64,000 nucleotides of DNA from Arenibacter sp. ARW7G5Y1. Lineage in GTDB: Bacteria; Bacteroidota; Bacteroidia; Flavobacteriales; Flavobacteriaceae. The stretch's first letter is position 1. Each line of letters opens with the position of its first letter. The notes under the pieces are model-generated. The model was not told the origin of the DNA. It saw only the letters and a program-made list of their open reading frames with translations, and did not search any database. The translations under genes were made by a program, and so were the position numbers. This document shows, piece after piece, positions 8,307 through 16,239 of the stretch. The stretch covers positions 257,233 to 321,232 of the forward strand of contig NZ_QJJZ01000001.1 of NCBI RefSeq assembly GCF_003201775.1. Reading direction: 5' to 3'.

Positions 8307-9515
8307 ATGAGACATATTTTACCTTGTATTGTATTGATTTTAACCTTTTTGATCGGAAGCTGCGGTGATAAAAATAAAAGTACCAAAGAAGCTACAAATA
8401 AAAAATGGTATAAAGGGAATTTACATACCCATTCCTTTTGGAGCGATGGGGATGAGTTTCCTGAGACTATTTTGGATTGGTACAGGTCCAACGATTACCA
8501 ATTTATAGCCTTATCGGACCATAATACTATTTCTATGGAAGAAAAATGGATACAGGTTAGGGAAGATTCTATTTATCAGAATAGCTTTAAGAACTATTTG
8601 GCAACCTATGGGGAGGATTGGGTAGATTATAAAACGGACTCTGGAAAAGTACATGTAAAGTTAAAGACCTATGCCGAGTATAGGGATCTTTTTGAAAAAC
8701 CCGAGGAATTTTTGGTTATTCATTCGGAAGAAATAACGGATAGGTTCGAGGGTAAGCATGTACATATGAACGCTACAAATATTCAGGAAAAAATAGACCC
8801 CCAGGGAGGGAATAGTATTTCTGAAGTAATGCAAAACAACTTGGATGCAGTACTTAAACAAAGGAAAGAAACGGGAGTTCCTATTATGCCGCACATTAAT
8901 CACCCCAATTTTTATTACAGCATAAGCCTTGAAGATATGATATCGTTGAAGGGAGAGCGCTTTTTTGAAGTGTACAACGGACATCCCGCGGTGCACAATA
9001 TGGGAGATTCCACCCATATTTCTACTGAGGAAATGTGGGATCAGATCAACATATCCTATATAGCGGCCAAAAAGCCCCTTATGTATGGATTGGCGACCGA
9101 TGATTCCCATAGTTACCATAAATGGGGCAGAAAATGGAGCAATTCCGGAAGGGGATGGGTAGTGGTGAAGTCCGATACCTTATCGGCTCCGGCATTGATA
9201 GAGGCCATGGAAAGGGGCGATTTTTATTCCACCACAGGGGTTACCCTTAAAACCTTGGACATTGACGATAAGAATATAAAGGTGGAAGTTGAACCGGAAG
9301 CAGGGGTCAACTATACCATAACCTTTCTTGGCTGTCTAAAAGGGGAGACGGAGGTCAAGGAATTAAAGACTGTGGAAGGCAGTGCCACCAATTTTGAGAT
9401 TACGGATGACATACTCTTTGTAAGGAGCAAAATTACTTCTACCAAGCTTCAGGAAAACCCTATAGAGGATATAAAATACGAAACTGCTTGGACCCAGCCT
9501 TGTCTAAACGATTAG
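8307..9515 (+). CDS. PHP-domain metal-dependent phosphoesterase-like lipoprotein
   Basis: A 402-residue exported lipoprotein. The lipobox is LIGSC (Cys19), so ATG 8307 is the start; an upstream in-frame TTG would put the signal peptide internally. The mature part begins with a PHP domain: HTH (40-42), SDGD (46-49), SDHN (70-73), and later PHINHPN and ATDDSH, which supply the His/Asp ligands of a two- or three-metal site. Related exported PHP proteins hydrolyse phosphoester bonds, and some act on glycans; the substrate here is unknown. The C-terminal ~80 residues form a beta-rich extension. Monocistronic. Confidence 0.83.
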   Translation: MRHILPCIVLILTFLIGSCGDKNKSTKEATNKKWYKGNLHTHSFWSDGDEFPETILDWYRSNDYQFIALSDHNTISMEEKWIQVREDSIYQNSFKNYLATYGEDWVDYKTDSGKVHVKLKTYAEYRDLFEKPEEFLVIHSEEITDRFEGKHVHMNATNIQEKIDPQGGNSISEVMQNNLDAVLKQRKETGVPIMPHINHPNFYYSISLEDMISLKGERFFEVYNGHPAVHNMGDSTHISTEEMWDQINISYIAAKKPLMYGLATDDSHSYHKWGRKWSNSGRGWVVVKSDTLSAPALIEAMERGDFYSTTGVTLKTLDIDDKNIKVEVEPEAGVNYTITFLGCLKGETEVKELKTVEGSATNFEITDDILFVRSKITSTKLQENPIEDIKYETAWTQPCLND

Positions 9516-9530
9516 TTTCGTAGAATAAAT

Positions 9531-9538
9531 TACCTTTG
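9531..9538 (+). promoter_or_regulatory. -7 promoter box upstream of the QueD-like gene
   Basis: TACCTTTG is a perfect match to TAnnTTTG, 17 bp before ATG 9556. No clear TTG -33 element is at the expected distance. Confidence 0.45.
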
Positions 9539-9555
9539 CAGTCCAAATAAATAAT

Positions 9556-10005
9556 ATGGGCAACATTCGTATTACCAAACAGTTTAATTTTGAAACTGGA
9601 CATGCCTTGTTCGGTTATGATGGTAAATGTAGAAATGTACATGGCCATAGTTATAAGCTTTCCGTAACGGTAATTGGGAGGCCTATTACCGATACTGCCC
9701 ACGTAAAACTGGGAATGGTTATCGATTTTGGCGATTTAAAGAAAATTGTGAAGGAGGAGATTGTGGACCAATTTGATCACGCTACGGTTTTTAATAAAAA
9801 TACCCCGCATGTGGAATTGGCCCAGGAACTAACGGATAGGGGGCACAATGTAATACTGGCCGACTATCAACCTACCAGTGAAAATATGGTTTTGGATTTT
9901 GCAGATAGAATTAGGGCCAGGTTGCCAAAAAATATCAGCCTACATTCTTTAAAGCTTCAAGAAACCGACTCTTCTTTTGCGGAATGGTATGCTTCAGATA
10001 ATTAA
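9556..10005 (+). CDS. queD: 6-pyruvoyl-tetrahydropterin synthase / 6-carboxytetrahydropterin synthase family (QueD-like)
   Basis: A 149-residue T-fold enzyme. Zinc ligands H16 (ETGHALFG), H29 and H31 (NVHGHSY) are present, with catalytic C25 and the D73-x-H75 pair (QFDHATVFN). PTSEN (107-111) and E136 (LQET) complete the pterin site. In bacteria this family usually makes 6-carboxy-5,6,7,8-tetrahydropterin from 7,8-dihydroneopterin triphosphate for queuosine. The PTPS alternative for biopterin cannot be excluded. queE and queC are not in the window. LpxH starts 11 bp downstream, so they share a transcript. Confidence 0.83.
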   Translation: MGNIRITKQFNFETGHALFGYDGKCRNVHGHSYKLSVTVIGRPITDTAHVKLGMVIDFGDLKKIVKEEIVDQFDHATVFNKNTPHVELAQELTDRGHNVILADYQPTSENMVLDFADRIRARLPKNISLHSLKLQETDSSFAEWYASDN

Positions 10006-10016
10006 AAAGGCCCTGG

Positions 10017-10793
10017 ATGAAAACTATTGATGTTCCCGCGGGCAAAAAAATCTACTTCTCCAGTGATAATCATTTGGGGGCTCCTAGCAAGGAGCTTAGT
10101 TTTCCAAGGGAAAAGAAGTTTGTAGCGTGGTTGGATACTATTAAAGAAGATGCTGCCGCTATTTTTCTCCTAGGGGATCTATTTGATTTTTGGTTCGAAT
10201 ACAAAACGGTAGTGCCCAAAGGCTTTACCCGTACCTTTGGGAAATTGGCGGAAATCACAGATTCGGGCATTCCGGTGTACTATTTTGTGGGGAACCATGA
10301 TTTATGGATGAACGGCTATTTTGAAGAGGAGCTGAATATTCCTGTTTATCACCAACCTCAATCCTTTCTTCTCAACGGAAAGTTGTTTTTAATTGGGCAT
10401 GGGGATGGTCTAGGACCTGGGGACAAGGGATACAAACGGATGAAAAAGGTATTCACCAACCCAGTATCCAAATGGCTTTACAATTGGTTGCATCCAGATT
10501 TTGGGGTAAAATTGGCCCAGTATCTTTCAGTGAAGAACAAAATGATTTCCGGCGATGAGGATATAAAATTTTTGGGTGAGGAGAACGAATGGCTAGTATT
10601 GTACTGCAGGAGAAAACTGGAGCAGCAGCACTATGATTATTTTGTTTTTGGACATCGGCACCTGCCATTGGAAATACCTTTAAACGAAAAATCTACCTAC
10701 GTAAATTTGGGGGATTGGATTTCCTATTTCACCTATGGCGAGTTTGACGGTTCTAGCTTGTCCCTTAAAAAATTTGATCCTTCCCAGAGCTGA
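10017..10793 (+). CDS. lpxH: UDP-2,3-diacylglucosamine diphosphatase (LpxH-like)
   Basis: A 258-residue calcineurin-like metallophosphoesterase. Metal-site motifs appear in order: D17-x-H19 (SSDNHLG), GDLFD (53-57), GNHD (92-95), GHGDG and GHRH near the C terminus. This is the LpxH arrangement. The enzyme removes UMP from UDP-2,3-diacylglucosamine to give lipid X in lipid A synthesis at the inner membrane surface. Length fits the Bacteroidota form. It follows the queD-like gene closely without sharing its pathway, a common pairing in compact operons. Confidence 0.85.
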   Translation: MKTIDVPAGKKIYFSSDNHLGAPSKELSFPREKKFVAWLDTIKEDAAAIFLLGDLFDFWFEYKTVVPKGFTRTFGKLAEITDSGIPVYYFVGNHDLWMNGYFEEELNIPVYHQPQSFLLNGKLFLIGHGDGLGPGDKGYKRMKKVFTNPVSKWLYNWLHPDFGVKLAQYLSVKNKMISGDEDIKFLGEENEWLVLYCRRKLEQQHYDYFVFGHRHLPLEIPLNEKSTYVNLGDWISYFTYGEFDGSSLSLKKFDPSQS

Positions 10794-10945
10794 AACGGAA
10801 CGGATTATATAAAACACCCCAGAAAGATCGCAATATTTTTAACCTATCTTACTGCACGCTCAAAAAGTAAGGAATGGGCTACTTTATTTTGTAGTTTGGG
10901 CCTGTTAAAGTTGTTTTTTGTTGATGCCCAACAGGCATCAATAAA

Positions 10946-12664
10946 TTAAATATGATAACTATTGTGTTCTTTTAGGTCCTTTAACTTCATTTGAAGGGCT
11001 ATTTTACCTTGCCATTCGTTTTCATCCAATGTAAAAACAGCACTAACGGTCTTACTTGATACTGTAGGTAAATGTTTGCCCAAATTAAATCCGATCGCGT
11101 CAATTGCCGACCTCTTGGAGCCATTATTCTTGTCAAAAAGTTTACATTTTAAATGTTTTCCTTCTTGGCCAACTACTTTTGCATAACCAGTATCGTTTAG
11201 ATTTTCTGTCATGAAGACAGGGGTCATATTTCCTGGACCAAAAGGAGCAAATTGTTTAATGATGCGCATTAATTTCGGAGTAATTTGATCCAAGCCGATA
11301 ATTGCATCCACCATAATTTCTGGAGACATCAGCTTTGGATCCATGGTGTTGGCAACCACCTCCTCAAATTTGGATTTAAAGGCTTCGTAATTTTCTTCAA
11401 GTAAGGTGAGTCCGGCAGCATACATATGCCCGCCAAACTGTTCAATGATATCCGAACAACCTTCCAAGGCTTCATAAACGTCGAAACCTTTAATAGATCT
11501 GGCAGAGGCCGCTAATTTATTGCCGCTCTTTGTAAAGACCAAAGTGGGCCTGTAATAGGTTTCAATGAGGCGCGAGGCTACAATTCCTATCACCCCTTTA
11601 TGCCAGGTTTCATTATATACGACCGAAGTAAAACCTTCTTCTTCTTTGTTTTCTTGGATCTGTAGCAGTGCCTCTTGGGCAATGATCTGGTCCAGGTTTC
11701 TTCGGTCTGTGTTGTATTTCTCTATTTCGGCGGCAAAAAATTCGGCACGTTCCAAATCGGTTTCCTTTAGCAGATTAACGGCGTGTTGCCCGTGCTCCAT
11801 TCTTCCTGCTGCATTAATACGTGGTGCAATTATAAAAACTACATCGGTAATGGTAAGTACCTGTTTTTTTATCTGATTGATGATAGCCTTGAATCCGGCT
11901 CTAGGGTCTTGATTGATTACTTGAAGTCCCCAATAGGCCAACACCCTATTTTCTCCGGTAATAGGGACAATATCCGCACCTATGGCTGTGGCCACCAAAT
12001 CGAGATAGGGAACTAAATCCTCAATAGTTTCCCCTTTTCTGCTTCCCAATGCCTGAATCAATTTAAACCCCACCCCGCAACCGCACAATTCATCATAAGG
12101 ATAGGAGCAATCAGCTCTTTTGGCATCCAATACAGCTACCGCATCGGGTAATGTATTTCCAGGTCTATGGTGGTCACATATAATAAAATCGATGCCTTTT
12201 TCTTTGGCATATTCAACCTTGTCAATGGCCTTAACACCGCAATCCAGAGCAATTATTAAGGAAAACCCATTGTCCTCGGCAAAATCAATACCTTTAAGGG
12301 AGACTCCATAGCCCTCACTGTAGCGATCCGGAATATAGGTGGCTATGTTGGAATACGAACTTTCCAAGTAGGAGGATACCAGGGCTACCGCTGTAGTTCC
12401 ATCCACGTCATAGTCCCCATAAATCAAAATATTTTCCTCTTGGGCTATAGCCTTTTCGATCCGTTCCACAGCCTTGTCCATATCCTTCATTAGGAAGGGA
12501 TCATGAAGATGGGAAAGCTGGGGCCTGAAAAACCTTTTGGCATCAGCGTAGTTGGCTATACCCCGCTGCAATAATAGTTGCGCAACCAAATCCTCCACAT
12601 TTAACACAGTTGCCAAAGCATCTATTTGTGCTTGTTCGGGTTTTGGTTTAATGGTCCATCGCAT
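10946..12664 (-). CDS. recJ: Single-stranded-DNA-specific exonuclease RecJ
   Basis: A 572-residue 5'-to-3' single-strand exonuclease of recombination and mismatch repair. DHH-family motifs are complete: GDYDVDGT (83-90), LDCGVKA (140-146), CDHHRPG (163-169), and the DHHA1 C-terminal motif EQFGGHMYAAGLTL. An OB-like domain follows. Length is typical of Bacteroidota RecJ. It is the third gene of a minus-strand run osmC - PNGase F - recJ, only 5 bp after the PNGase gene, so it probably depends on that promoter. Confidence 0.95.
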   Translation of the reverse strand: MRWTIKPKPEQAQIDALATVLNVEDLVAQLLLQRGIANYADAKRFFRPQLSHLHDPFLMKDMDKAVERIEKAIAQEENILIYGDYDVDGTTAVALVSSYLESSYSNIATYIPDRYSEGYGVSLKGIDFAEDNGFSLIIALDCGVKAIDKVEYAKEKGIDFIICDHHRPGNTLPDAVAVLDAKRADCSYPYDELCGCGVGFKLIQALGSRKGETIEDLVPYLDLVATAIGADIVPITGENRVLAYWGLQVINQDPRAGFKAIINQIKKQVLTITDVVFIIAPRINAAGRMEHGQHAVNLLKETDLERAEFFAAEIEKYNTDRRNLDQIIAQEALLQIQENKEEEGFTSVVYNETWHKGVIGIVASRLIETYYRPTLVFTKSGNKLAASARSIKGFDVYEALEGCSDIIEQFGGHMYAAGLTLLEENYEAFKSKFEEVVANTMDPKLMSPEIMVDAIIGLDQITPKLMRIIKQFAPFGPGNMTPVFMTENLNDTGYAKVVGQEGKHLKCKLFDKNNGSKRSAIDAIGFNLGKHLPTVSSKTVSAVFTLDENEWQGKIALQMKLKDLKEHNSYHI

Positions 12665-12669
12665 GGTAA

Positions 12670-14580
12670 TTACTCCTTTAGCCTAATTCTATTTTTGAAT
12701 ACTTCTTGGCCATCAACAACAACTTTGAGATAGTAGCGCATTTTGGGCAAATAAGAGAGGTCGTAAGTGAAAATACCTTTTTTAAAACCTAAATAAGTAT
12801 GGGTCTCCACTATTTTGCTCTCATCCTCTTGCTGGGTAATAATGACCTGTACATCTTTTTCGTGGTTGGCAAAATAATCCAACGTTACCGGGCCCTGGGT
12901 TCTTGCCGGGAACATGTTAATGGACGGTTCGTTGTCCAAATGATAGCCAACACCGGGTTTTACCCTAAAGTTATAAATTATATGGCTCCCGAAGTCGGAA
13001 TTGAAATGTTTTATGGCCTGCCCTAAGGTATCCAAAAGTTTAACGCTTCCATTACCATCTTTTGCCTTGAACCAAAACTCAAGTCCATCTCCTCCCTTGT
13101 CGGTTACCTTAAATGTATAGTTACCCTCCTGTAGCGTTAGGGTGTCCAAATACACGGTATTTGGTTTAAGTTCCAAACTATCCCTTTTAAACACCTCTTT
13201 TCCAAAGCTATTGGAAACGGAATAGGAATTCTGTCCCGGTTTGTTGTTGGTCTTAAAATAAATAATAGAGGATTCCGGTAAAATATTGGGTCTGGTGTAG
13301 ACCGAACTCTTGGTGTTATCCGCTATAAATCCATCCCTTTTGCCATTCGGCCTTTTTAATTCCACAAAAAAGCGGGCCGATTCTTTATCACCGACTATTT
13401 CTTCAGGTAATGTTAGTAAGGCAGTTTCCCCAAATGGGACATTGCCATTCCAATTATATTTTTTAGGCTTTTGCCCTTCCAAGTAATACTTGACCACAAA
13501 GGATTTCAAATTGTCCTTGCCATTATTTTTTATCCGGATAACCGCTAAAGCTCCCGTTTCATTTTTTCTACTATGGATTTTCTCATTGGAAGGAGATATT
13601 ATATCCACTAAACTAACGTCATTTTCTGCATTTATTTCTCCATATTCCAATACATAGGCAACTAAAAGCTCCTTGGCACTGGGCTTTTCCGTTTCATAGG
13701 GCTCCATATTGAGATCAATGGTATATTCCTTACCCGCATTTAGCTTAAATTCCACTTCATCTGGCTGTAGTAAATAACCGGGGCACCAATTGGCGCGGTC
13801 AAAGATCCAGGTTCCGGCTTGTGGATATAAAGGATTATCTCCACATTCCATCCATAATTGTTTTCTATCGATCACATTGCCGTTGTTCAGAATTTCCCGG
13901 TATTTGTCACAAAATTCCCCACAACCATTGGCATCCATTCCGTGTCCTGTCTGATGAATTTTTACTTTACCGAAAGTGGATTTGGTGTGGGCCTTTAGGG
14001 ATATGGGTTGCAGGTGATTTTCTATAGGGTTGCTTTTATCCCCATAGCTGTAATTGCCATCGTAGATTTTATGTAAGGCCAGTTGCTCGGCAACAGGTGT
14101 TCCGTAGGTAATTTCAAAATCTACGGTAACTTTCCATCCGCGGCTTTTATTGTCTTCGTAGCCTGTATGTATATAATCTACTTCTAGGCTATCCCTTAAA
14201 ATGGGGCTAAAATCGGTAATGTCCACCTTCCAGTCAAATCGCCAATCTTCTTGAAATCTTCCTCCATATGGGGTCAGCATTCTGGCAATCTCATAACTGA
14301 TCGTGTCATTTTTTGGTCTCACTTTAATGTGGTCCACATAATCCCAATCCGCGCAGCGCATATTGTCCGGGCACTCAAAAGTAAGATTTAGCCAAATTTG
14401 TCTTATTTCCTTATCCTTGGAAGGAAAGGTAGTCCATCGCTTATAACTGTTTTCCCCCTTTGAGGGATCGGTAACAATGGTTTCCTGATTGTGGGAAATA
14501 ATGTTTTCCGTATTTTGGGCTTGAACATTTTGAAGGGGCCATAAGAAACCACTTAATAGGAATAGTACTTTTTTGGTCAT
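12670..14580 (-). CDS. Peptide-N-glycosidase F-family enzyme, secreted
   Basis: A 636-residue exported protein with a signal peptide of about 21 residues (cleavage after VQA). Residues 35-290 match the two jelly-roll domains of PNGase F. Aligned by eye to the Elizabethkingia enzyme, its three catalytic acids appear conserved: D80 in CADWDY (D60), E142 in GYEDNKSRGW (E118) and E222 in GCGEFC (E206). The motif RANWCPGYLL also corresponds to a conserved PNGase F segment. It should cleave the amide bond between Asn and the N-glycan core on glycoproteins. A long C-terminal part (about 330-636) of beta-rich, Ig-like repeats is absent from classical PNGase F; its final ~75 residues resemble a secretion or adhesion module. 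It lies between osmC and recJ. Confidence 0.85.
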   Translation of the reverse strand: MTKKVLFLLSGFLWPLQNVQAQNTENIISHNQETIVTDPSKGENSYKRWTTFPSKDKEIRQIWLNLTFECPDNMRCADWDYVDHIKVRPKNDTISYEIARMLTPYGGRFQEDWRFDWKVDITDFSPILRDSLEVDYIHTGYEDNKSRGWKVTVDFEITYGTPVAEQLALHKIYDGNYSYGDKSNPIENHLQPISLKAHTKSTFGKVKIHQTGHGMDANGCGEFCDKYREILNNGNVIDRKQLWMECGDNPLYPQAGTWIFDRANWCPGYLLQPDEVEFKLNAGKEYTIDLNMEPYETEKPSAKELLVAYVLEYGEINAENDVSLVDIISPSNEKIHSRKNETGALAVIRIKNNGKDNLKSFVVKYYLEGQKPKKYNWNGNVPFGETALLTLPEEIVGDKESARFFVELKRPNGKRDGFIADNTKSSVYTRPNILPESSIIYFKTNNKPGQNSYSVSNSFGKEVFKRDSLELKPNTVYLDTLTLQEGNYTFKVTDKGGDGLEFWFKAKDGNGSVKLLDTLGQAIKHFNSDFGSHIIYNFRVKPGVGYHLDNEPSINMFPARTQGPVTLDYFANHEKDVQVIITQQEDESKIVETHTYLGFKKGIFTYDLSYLPKMRYYLKVVVDGQEVFKNRIRLKE

Positions 14581-14599
14581 GGGAAAATGGTAAGCGTAA

Positions 14600-15022
14600 T
14601 TATTCTTTATTGAAATATGTTTTGATCTCCAATTTTGAGAAGTGTCGGAACATTTCCATTACTCCACAATATTTTTCAACGGAAAGGTCAACTGCACGCT
14701 GCAATTTTTTTTCATTCAGGTTGATGCCTTTAAAATGATATTCTATTGACACCTTATCATAGTATTTGGGGTCCTCCTCCGTTAGGTTGGCAATAGTTTC
14801 AATTTTAAACTCTTCAACCTCCAATTTCATTTTTTTAATAAGGGAGGCCACATCCAGTCCCGAACAACCGGCTAGAGCGGTCAGCATGAGTGCTTTTGGT
14901 CTATAGCCCATACCTTCTCCCCCATTTTCAGGTGCTACATCTATAACTAGGTTGTTCCCTGAGGGATTATTGCTTTCAAAGGCCATATTACCAAGCCATT
15001 TGGTAGTGATTTGATTTGTCAT
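14600..15022 (-). CDS. OsmC-family peroxiredoxin-like protein
   Basis: A 140-residue protein with the OsmC/Ohr fold. The core helix LTALAGCSGLDVASLIKKM carries one redox Cys, and a second Cys occurs late in VEKYCGVMEMF, giving the thiol pair that reduces organic peroxides. The start at 15022 begins MTNQITTKWLG. A longer in-frame extension to 15304 exists but would overlap the divergent gene and looks non-coding. First gene of the operon with PNGase F (gap 19 bp) and recJ. It faces an AhpD-like gene across 55 bp, so both peroxide-related genes share a promoter region. Confidence 0.85.
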   Translation of the reverse strand: MTNQITTKWLGNMAFESNNPSGNNLVIDVAPENGGEGMGYRPKALMLTALAGCSGLDVASLIKKMKLEVEEFKIETIANLTEEDPKYYDKVSIEYHFKGINLNEKKLQRAVDLSVEKYCGVMEMFRHFSKLEIKTYFNKE

Positions 15023-15039
15023 GGAGGTGTTTTTTTCGT

Positions 15040-15060
15040 TACTTTTATAGGCCAAAAATA
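15040..15060. promoter_or_regulatory. Divergent promoter region of osmC and the AhpD-like gene
   Basis: On the minus strand TATTTTTG (15060-15053) is a perfect TAnnTTTG box for osmC, 30 bp before its ATG. On the plus strand TACTTTTA (15040-15047) matches 7 of 8 bases for the AhpD-like gene starting at 15078. The two boxes almost touch, so expression of the two genes is likely to interfere or be coregulated. Confidence 0.4.
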
Positions 15061-15077
15061 CACATAATTCACGAACC

Positions 15078-15668
15078 ATGTCCCTTGTAGCTCCCTTAGA
15101 TTCCGAACATGATGCCGATACTAAAAAGTTGGCCGAATTTTTTAATGAAACGTTGGGTTTCTGTCCCAATTCTGTATTGACGATGCAACATCGGCCTGCT
15201 ATTTCCAAGGCTTTTATAAATTTGAATATGGCGGTGATGACAAATGAAGGGAGGGTTAGTTCCGCATTGAAAAGAATGATGGCCTGGGTAAGCAGTAACG
15301 CCACCGGTTGTCGTTATTGTCAAGCACATGCTATACGTGCTGCAGAACGATATGGGGCGGAACAGGAACAACTGGACAATATATGGGAATACAGGACACA
15401 TTCTGCATTCTCAGAGGCAGAACGGACAGCGCTAGACTTTGCATTGGCGGCTTCCCAAATACCTAATACCATGAATCCGAAAATTGAGAAGGCTCTGCAT
15501 AAGTATTGGGACGAAGGAGAGATTGTGGAAATGCTGGGGGTTATTTCCTTGTTCGGCTTTTTAAATCGTTGGAACGATACCATGGCTACCAGTTTGGAGG
15601 AGGGTGCAATAGAGAGTGGTGAGCAGTATCTTGAAAAATATGGATGGGAAAAGGGAAAGCACATTTAG
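15078..15668 (+). CDS. Carboxymuconolactone decarboxylase/AhpD-family protein
   Basis: A 196-residue all-helical protein of the CMD/AhpD family, peroxidase-related type. The redox motif C78-R-Y-C81 followed by H84 (GCRYCQAH) matches the AhpD active site, which passes electrons to a peroxidase or itself reduces peroxides. The length is close to the uncharacterised peroxidase-related subfamily rather than the 110-residue decarboxylases. The divergent neighbour is OsmC, also peroxide-linked, supporting an oxidative stress role by inference. Monocistronic, followed by the small-RNA region. Confidence 0.82.
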   Translation: MSLVAPLDSEHDADTKKLAEFFNETLGFCPNSVLTMQHRPAISKAFINLNMAVMTNEGRVSSALKRMMAWVSSNATGCRYCQAHAIRAAERYGAEQEQLDNIWEYRTHSAFSEAERTALDFALAASQIPNTMNPKIEKALHKYWDEGEIVEMLGVISLFGFLNRWNDTMATSLEEGAIESGEQYLEKYGWEKGKHI

Positions 15669-15847
15669 GGGAAATATTATTTGTTGCGATGTAGATGGCT
15701 TTATATCAATTCCAAATCGACTTTCGAAGGTCCGGGCTGGCTATTTTACGGAATAGTTAGTACACTTTTATGGCGCTATGTGAGGCTATTGGAATCCACA
15801 AATAAGGTATTGGAAATTACAGTTGATCTTTACAGATTTGTCCAAAA

Positions 15848-15918
15848 ATAAAAAGGTAGAGCATAGCTCTACCTTTTTCCCCAAATCTTACCATGAACTT
15901 AACCTACTTATGCTATGG
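15848..15918 (-). ncRNA. Candidate small RNA, copy 1 of a tandem pair
   Basis: Read on the minus strand, a 40-nt segment (15918-15879) identical to copy 2 is followed by a hairpin (arms 15873-15866 and 15862-15855, 8 bp, loop 3 nt) and an interrupted T tract, a textbook intrinsic terminator. A perfect -7 box lies 5 nt upstream. The predicted transcript is about 70 nt. Within the 40-mer, CCAT at its 5' end can pair with ATGG 24 nt later. No ORF of note on this strand. See copy 2 and the findings for the compensatory changes. This may belong to the known flavo-1 RNA class; I could not check. Confidence 0.55.
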
Positions 15919-15923
15919 TCCTC

Positions 15924-15931
15924 CAAAAGTA
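15924..15931 (-). promoter_or_regulatory. -7 box of candidate small RNA copy 1
   Basis: TACTTTTG on the minus strand matches TAnnTTTG exactly. Five bases separate it from the conserved 40-mer, which places the expected start of transcription at or near the first conserved base. Confidence 0.5.
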
Positions 15932-16062
15932 TAGTAATATAAGCTTCGGGAAAAAGGTTTTAGATGAATGTCTCTTTAATAAGTTGAAATACGTCCTATT
16001 CGATAAACAGTAATTTATATAGGATGTAATACGGAGGGGGCTGTATGTAGGATTGGTACCAA

Positions 16063-16134
16063 TAAAAAAGGTGGAGAAGTCTCCACCTTTTTTGCCCCAA
16101 ATCTTACCATGAACTTAACCTACTTATGCTATGG
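16063..16134 (-). ncRNA. Candidate small RNA, copy 2 of a tandem pair
   Basis: The same layout as copy 1, 216 bp to the right. The 40-mer is at 16134-16095, identical in every base. The terminator hairpin has arms 16087-16080 and 16077-16070, followed by a T tract. Its stem sequence differs from copy 1 but the pairing is kept: at least two pairs changed on both sides (A-T to G-C, and C-G to A-T at the loop end). The -7 box (7 of 8) is again exactly 5 nt upstream. It lies 106 bp downstream of the purF-like stop, on the same strand. Confidence 0.5.
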
Positions 16135-16139
16135 CACTA

Positions 16140-16147
16140 CTAATGTA
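16140..16147 (-). promoter_or_regulatory. -7-like box of candidate small RNA copy 2
   Basis: TACATTAG on the minus strand matches TAnnTTTG at all but one fixed base and sits at the same 5-nt distance from the conserved element as in copy 1. A TTTG occurs 23 nt further upstream as a possible -33 element. Confidence 0.35.
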
Positions 16148-16191
16148 CATGTGCACAGCAGGTTTTTGATCAAAAAGACGTTAAAGAGTGT

Positions 16192-16237
16192 ATTTCATCG
16201 ATGAAGTGCATAAAAACCTACCCTTCATCGATGAAAT
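16192..16237 (-). repeat. 15-bp inverted repeat of self-palindromic arms after the purF-like gene
   Basis: Two arms, 16192-16206 and 16223-16237, are perfect inverted copies of 15 bp separated by 16 bp. Each arm also contains the 12-bp palindrome TTCATCGATGAA. The structure begins 3 bp after the stop of the purF-like gene. It could form one long hairpin or two short ones in the transcript, so it may be a terminator or an mRNA stabiliser. There is no strong T tract directly after it. Confidence 0.5.
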
Positions 16238-16239
16238 GC

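Noticed and set aside
10921-10941. 8-bp hairpin downstream of recJ
   Set aside because: No T tract follows it on the minus strand, and on the plus strand it is far from lpxH. Evidence is too weak to call a terminator.
15023-15304. N-terminal extension of the OsmC gene
   Set aside because: It overlaps the divergent AhpD-like gene, and homology-like sequence begins only at MTNQITTKW (15022). A perfect -7 box lies inside the extension.
15891-15932. Short leader peptide on the plus strand starting MNLTYLCYG, present in both repeat copies
   Set aside because: The first codons agree only because the 40-mer is identical. The frames diverge right after it, no gene follows on this strand, and promoter boxes point to the minus strand.
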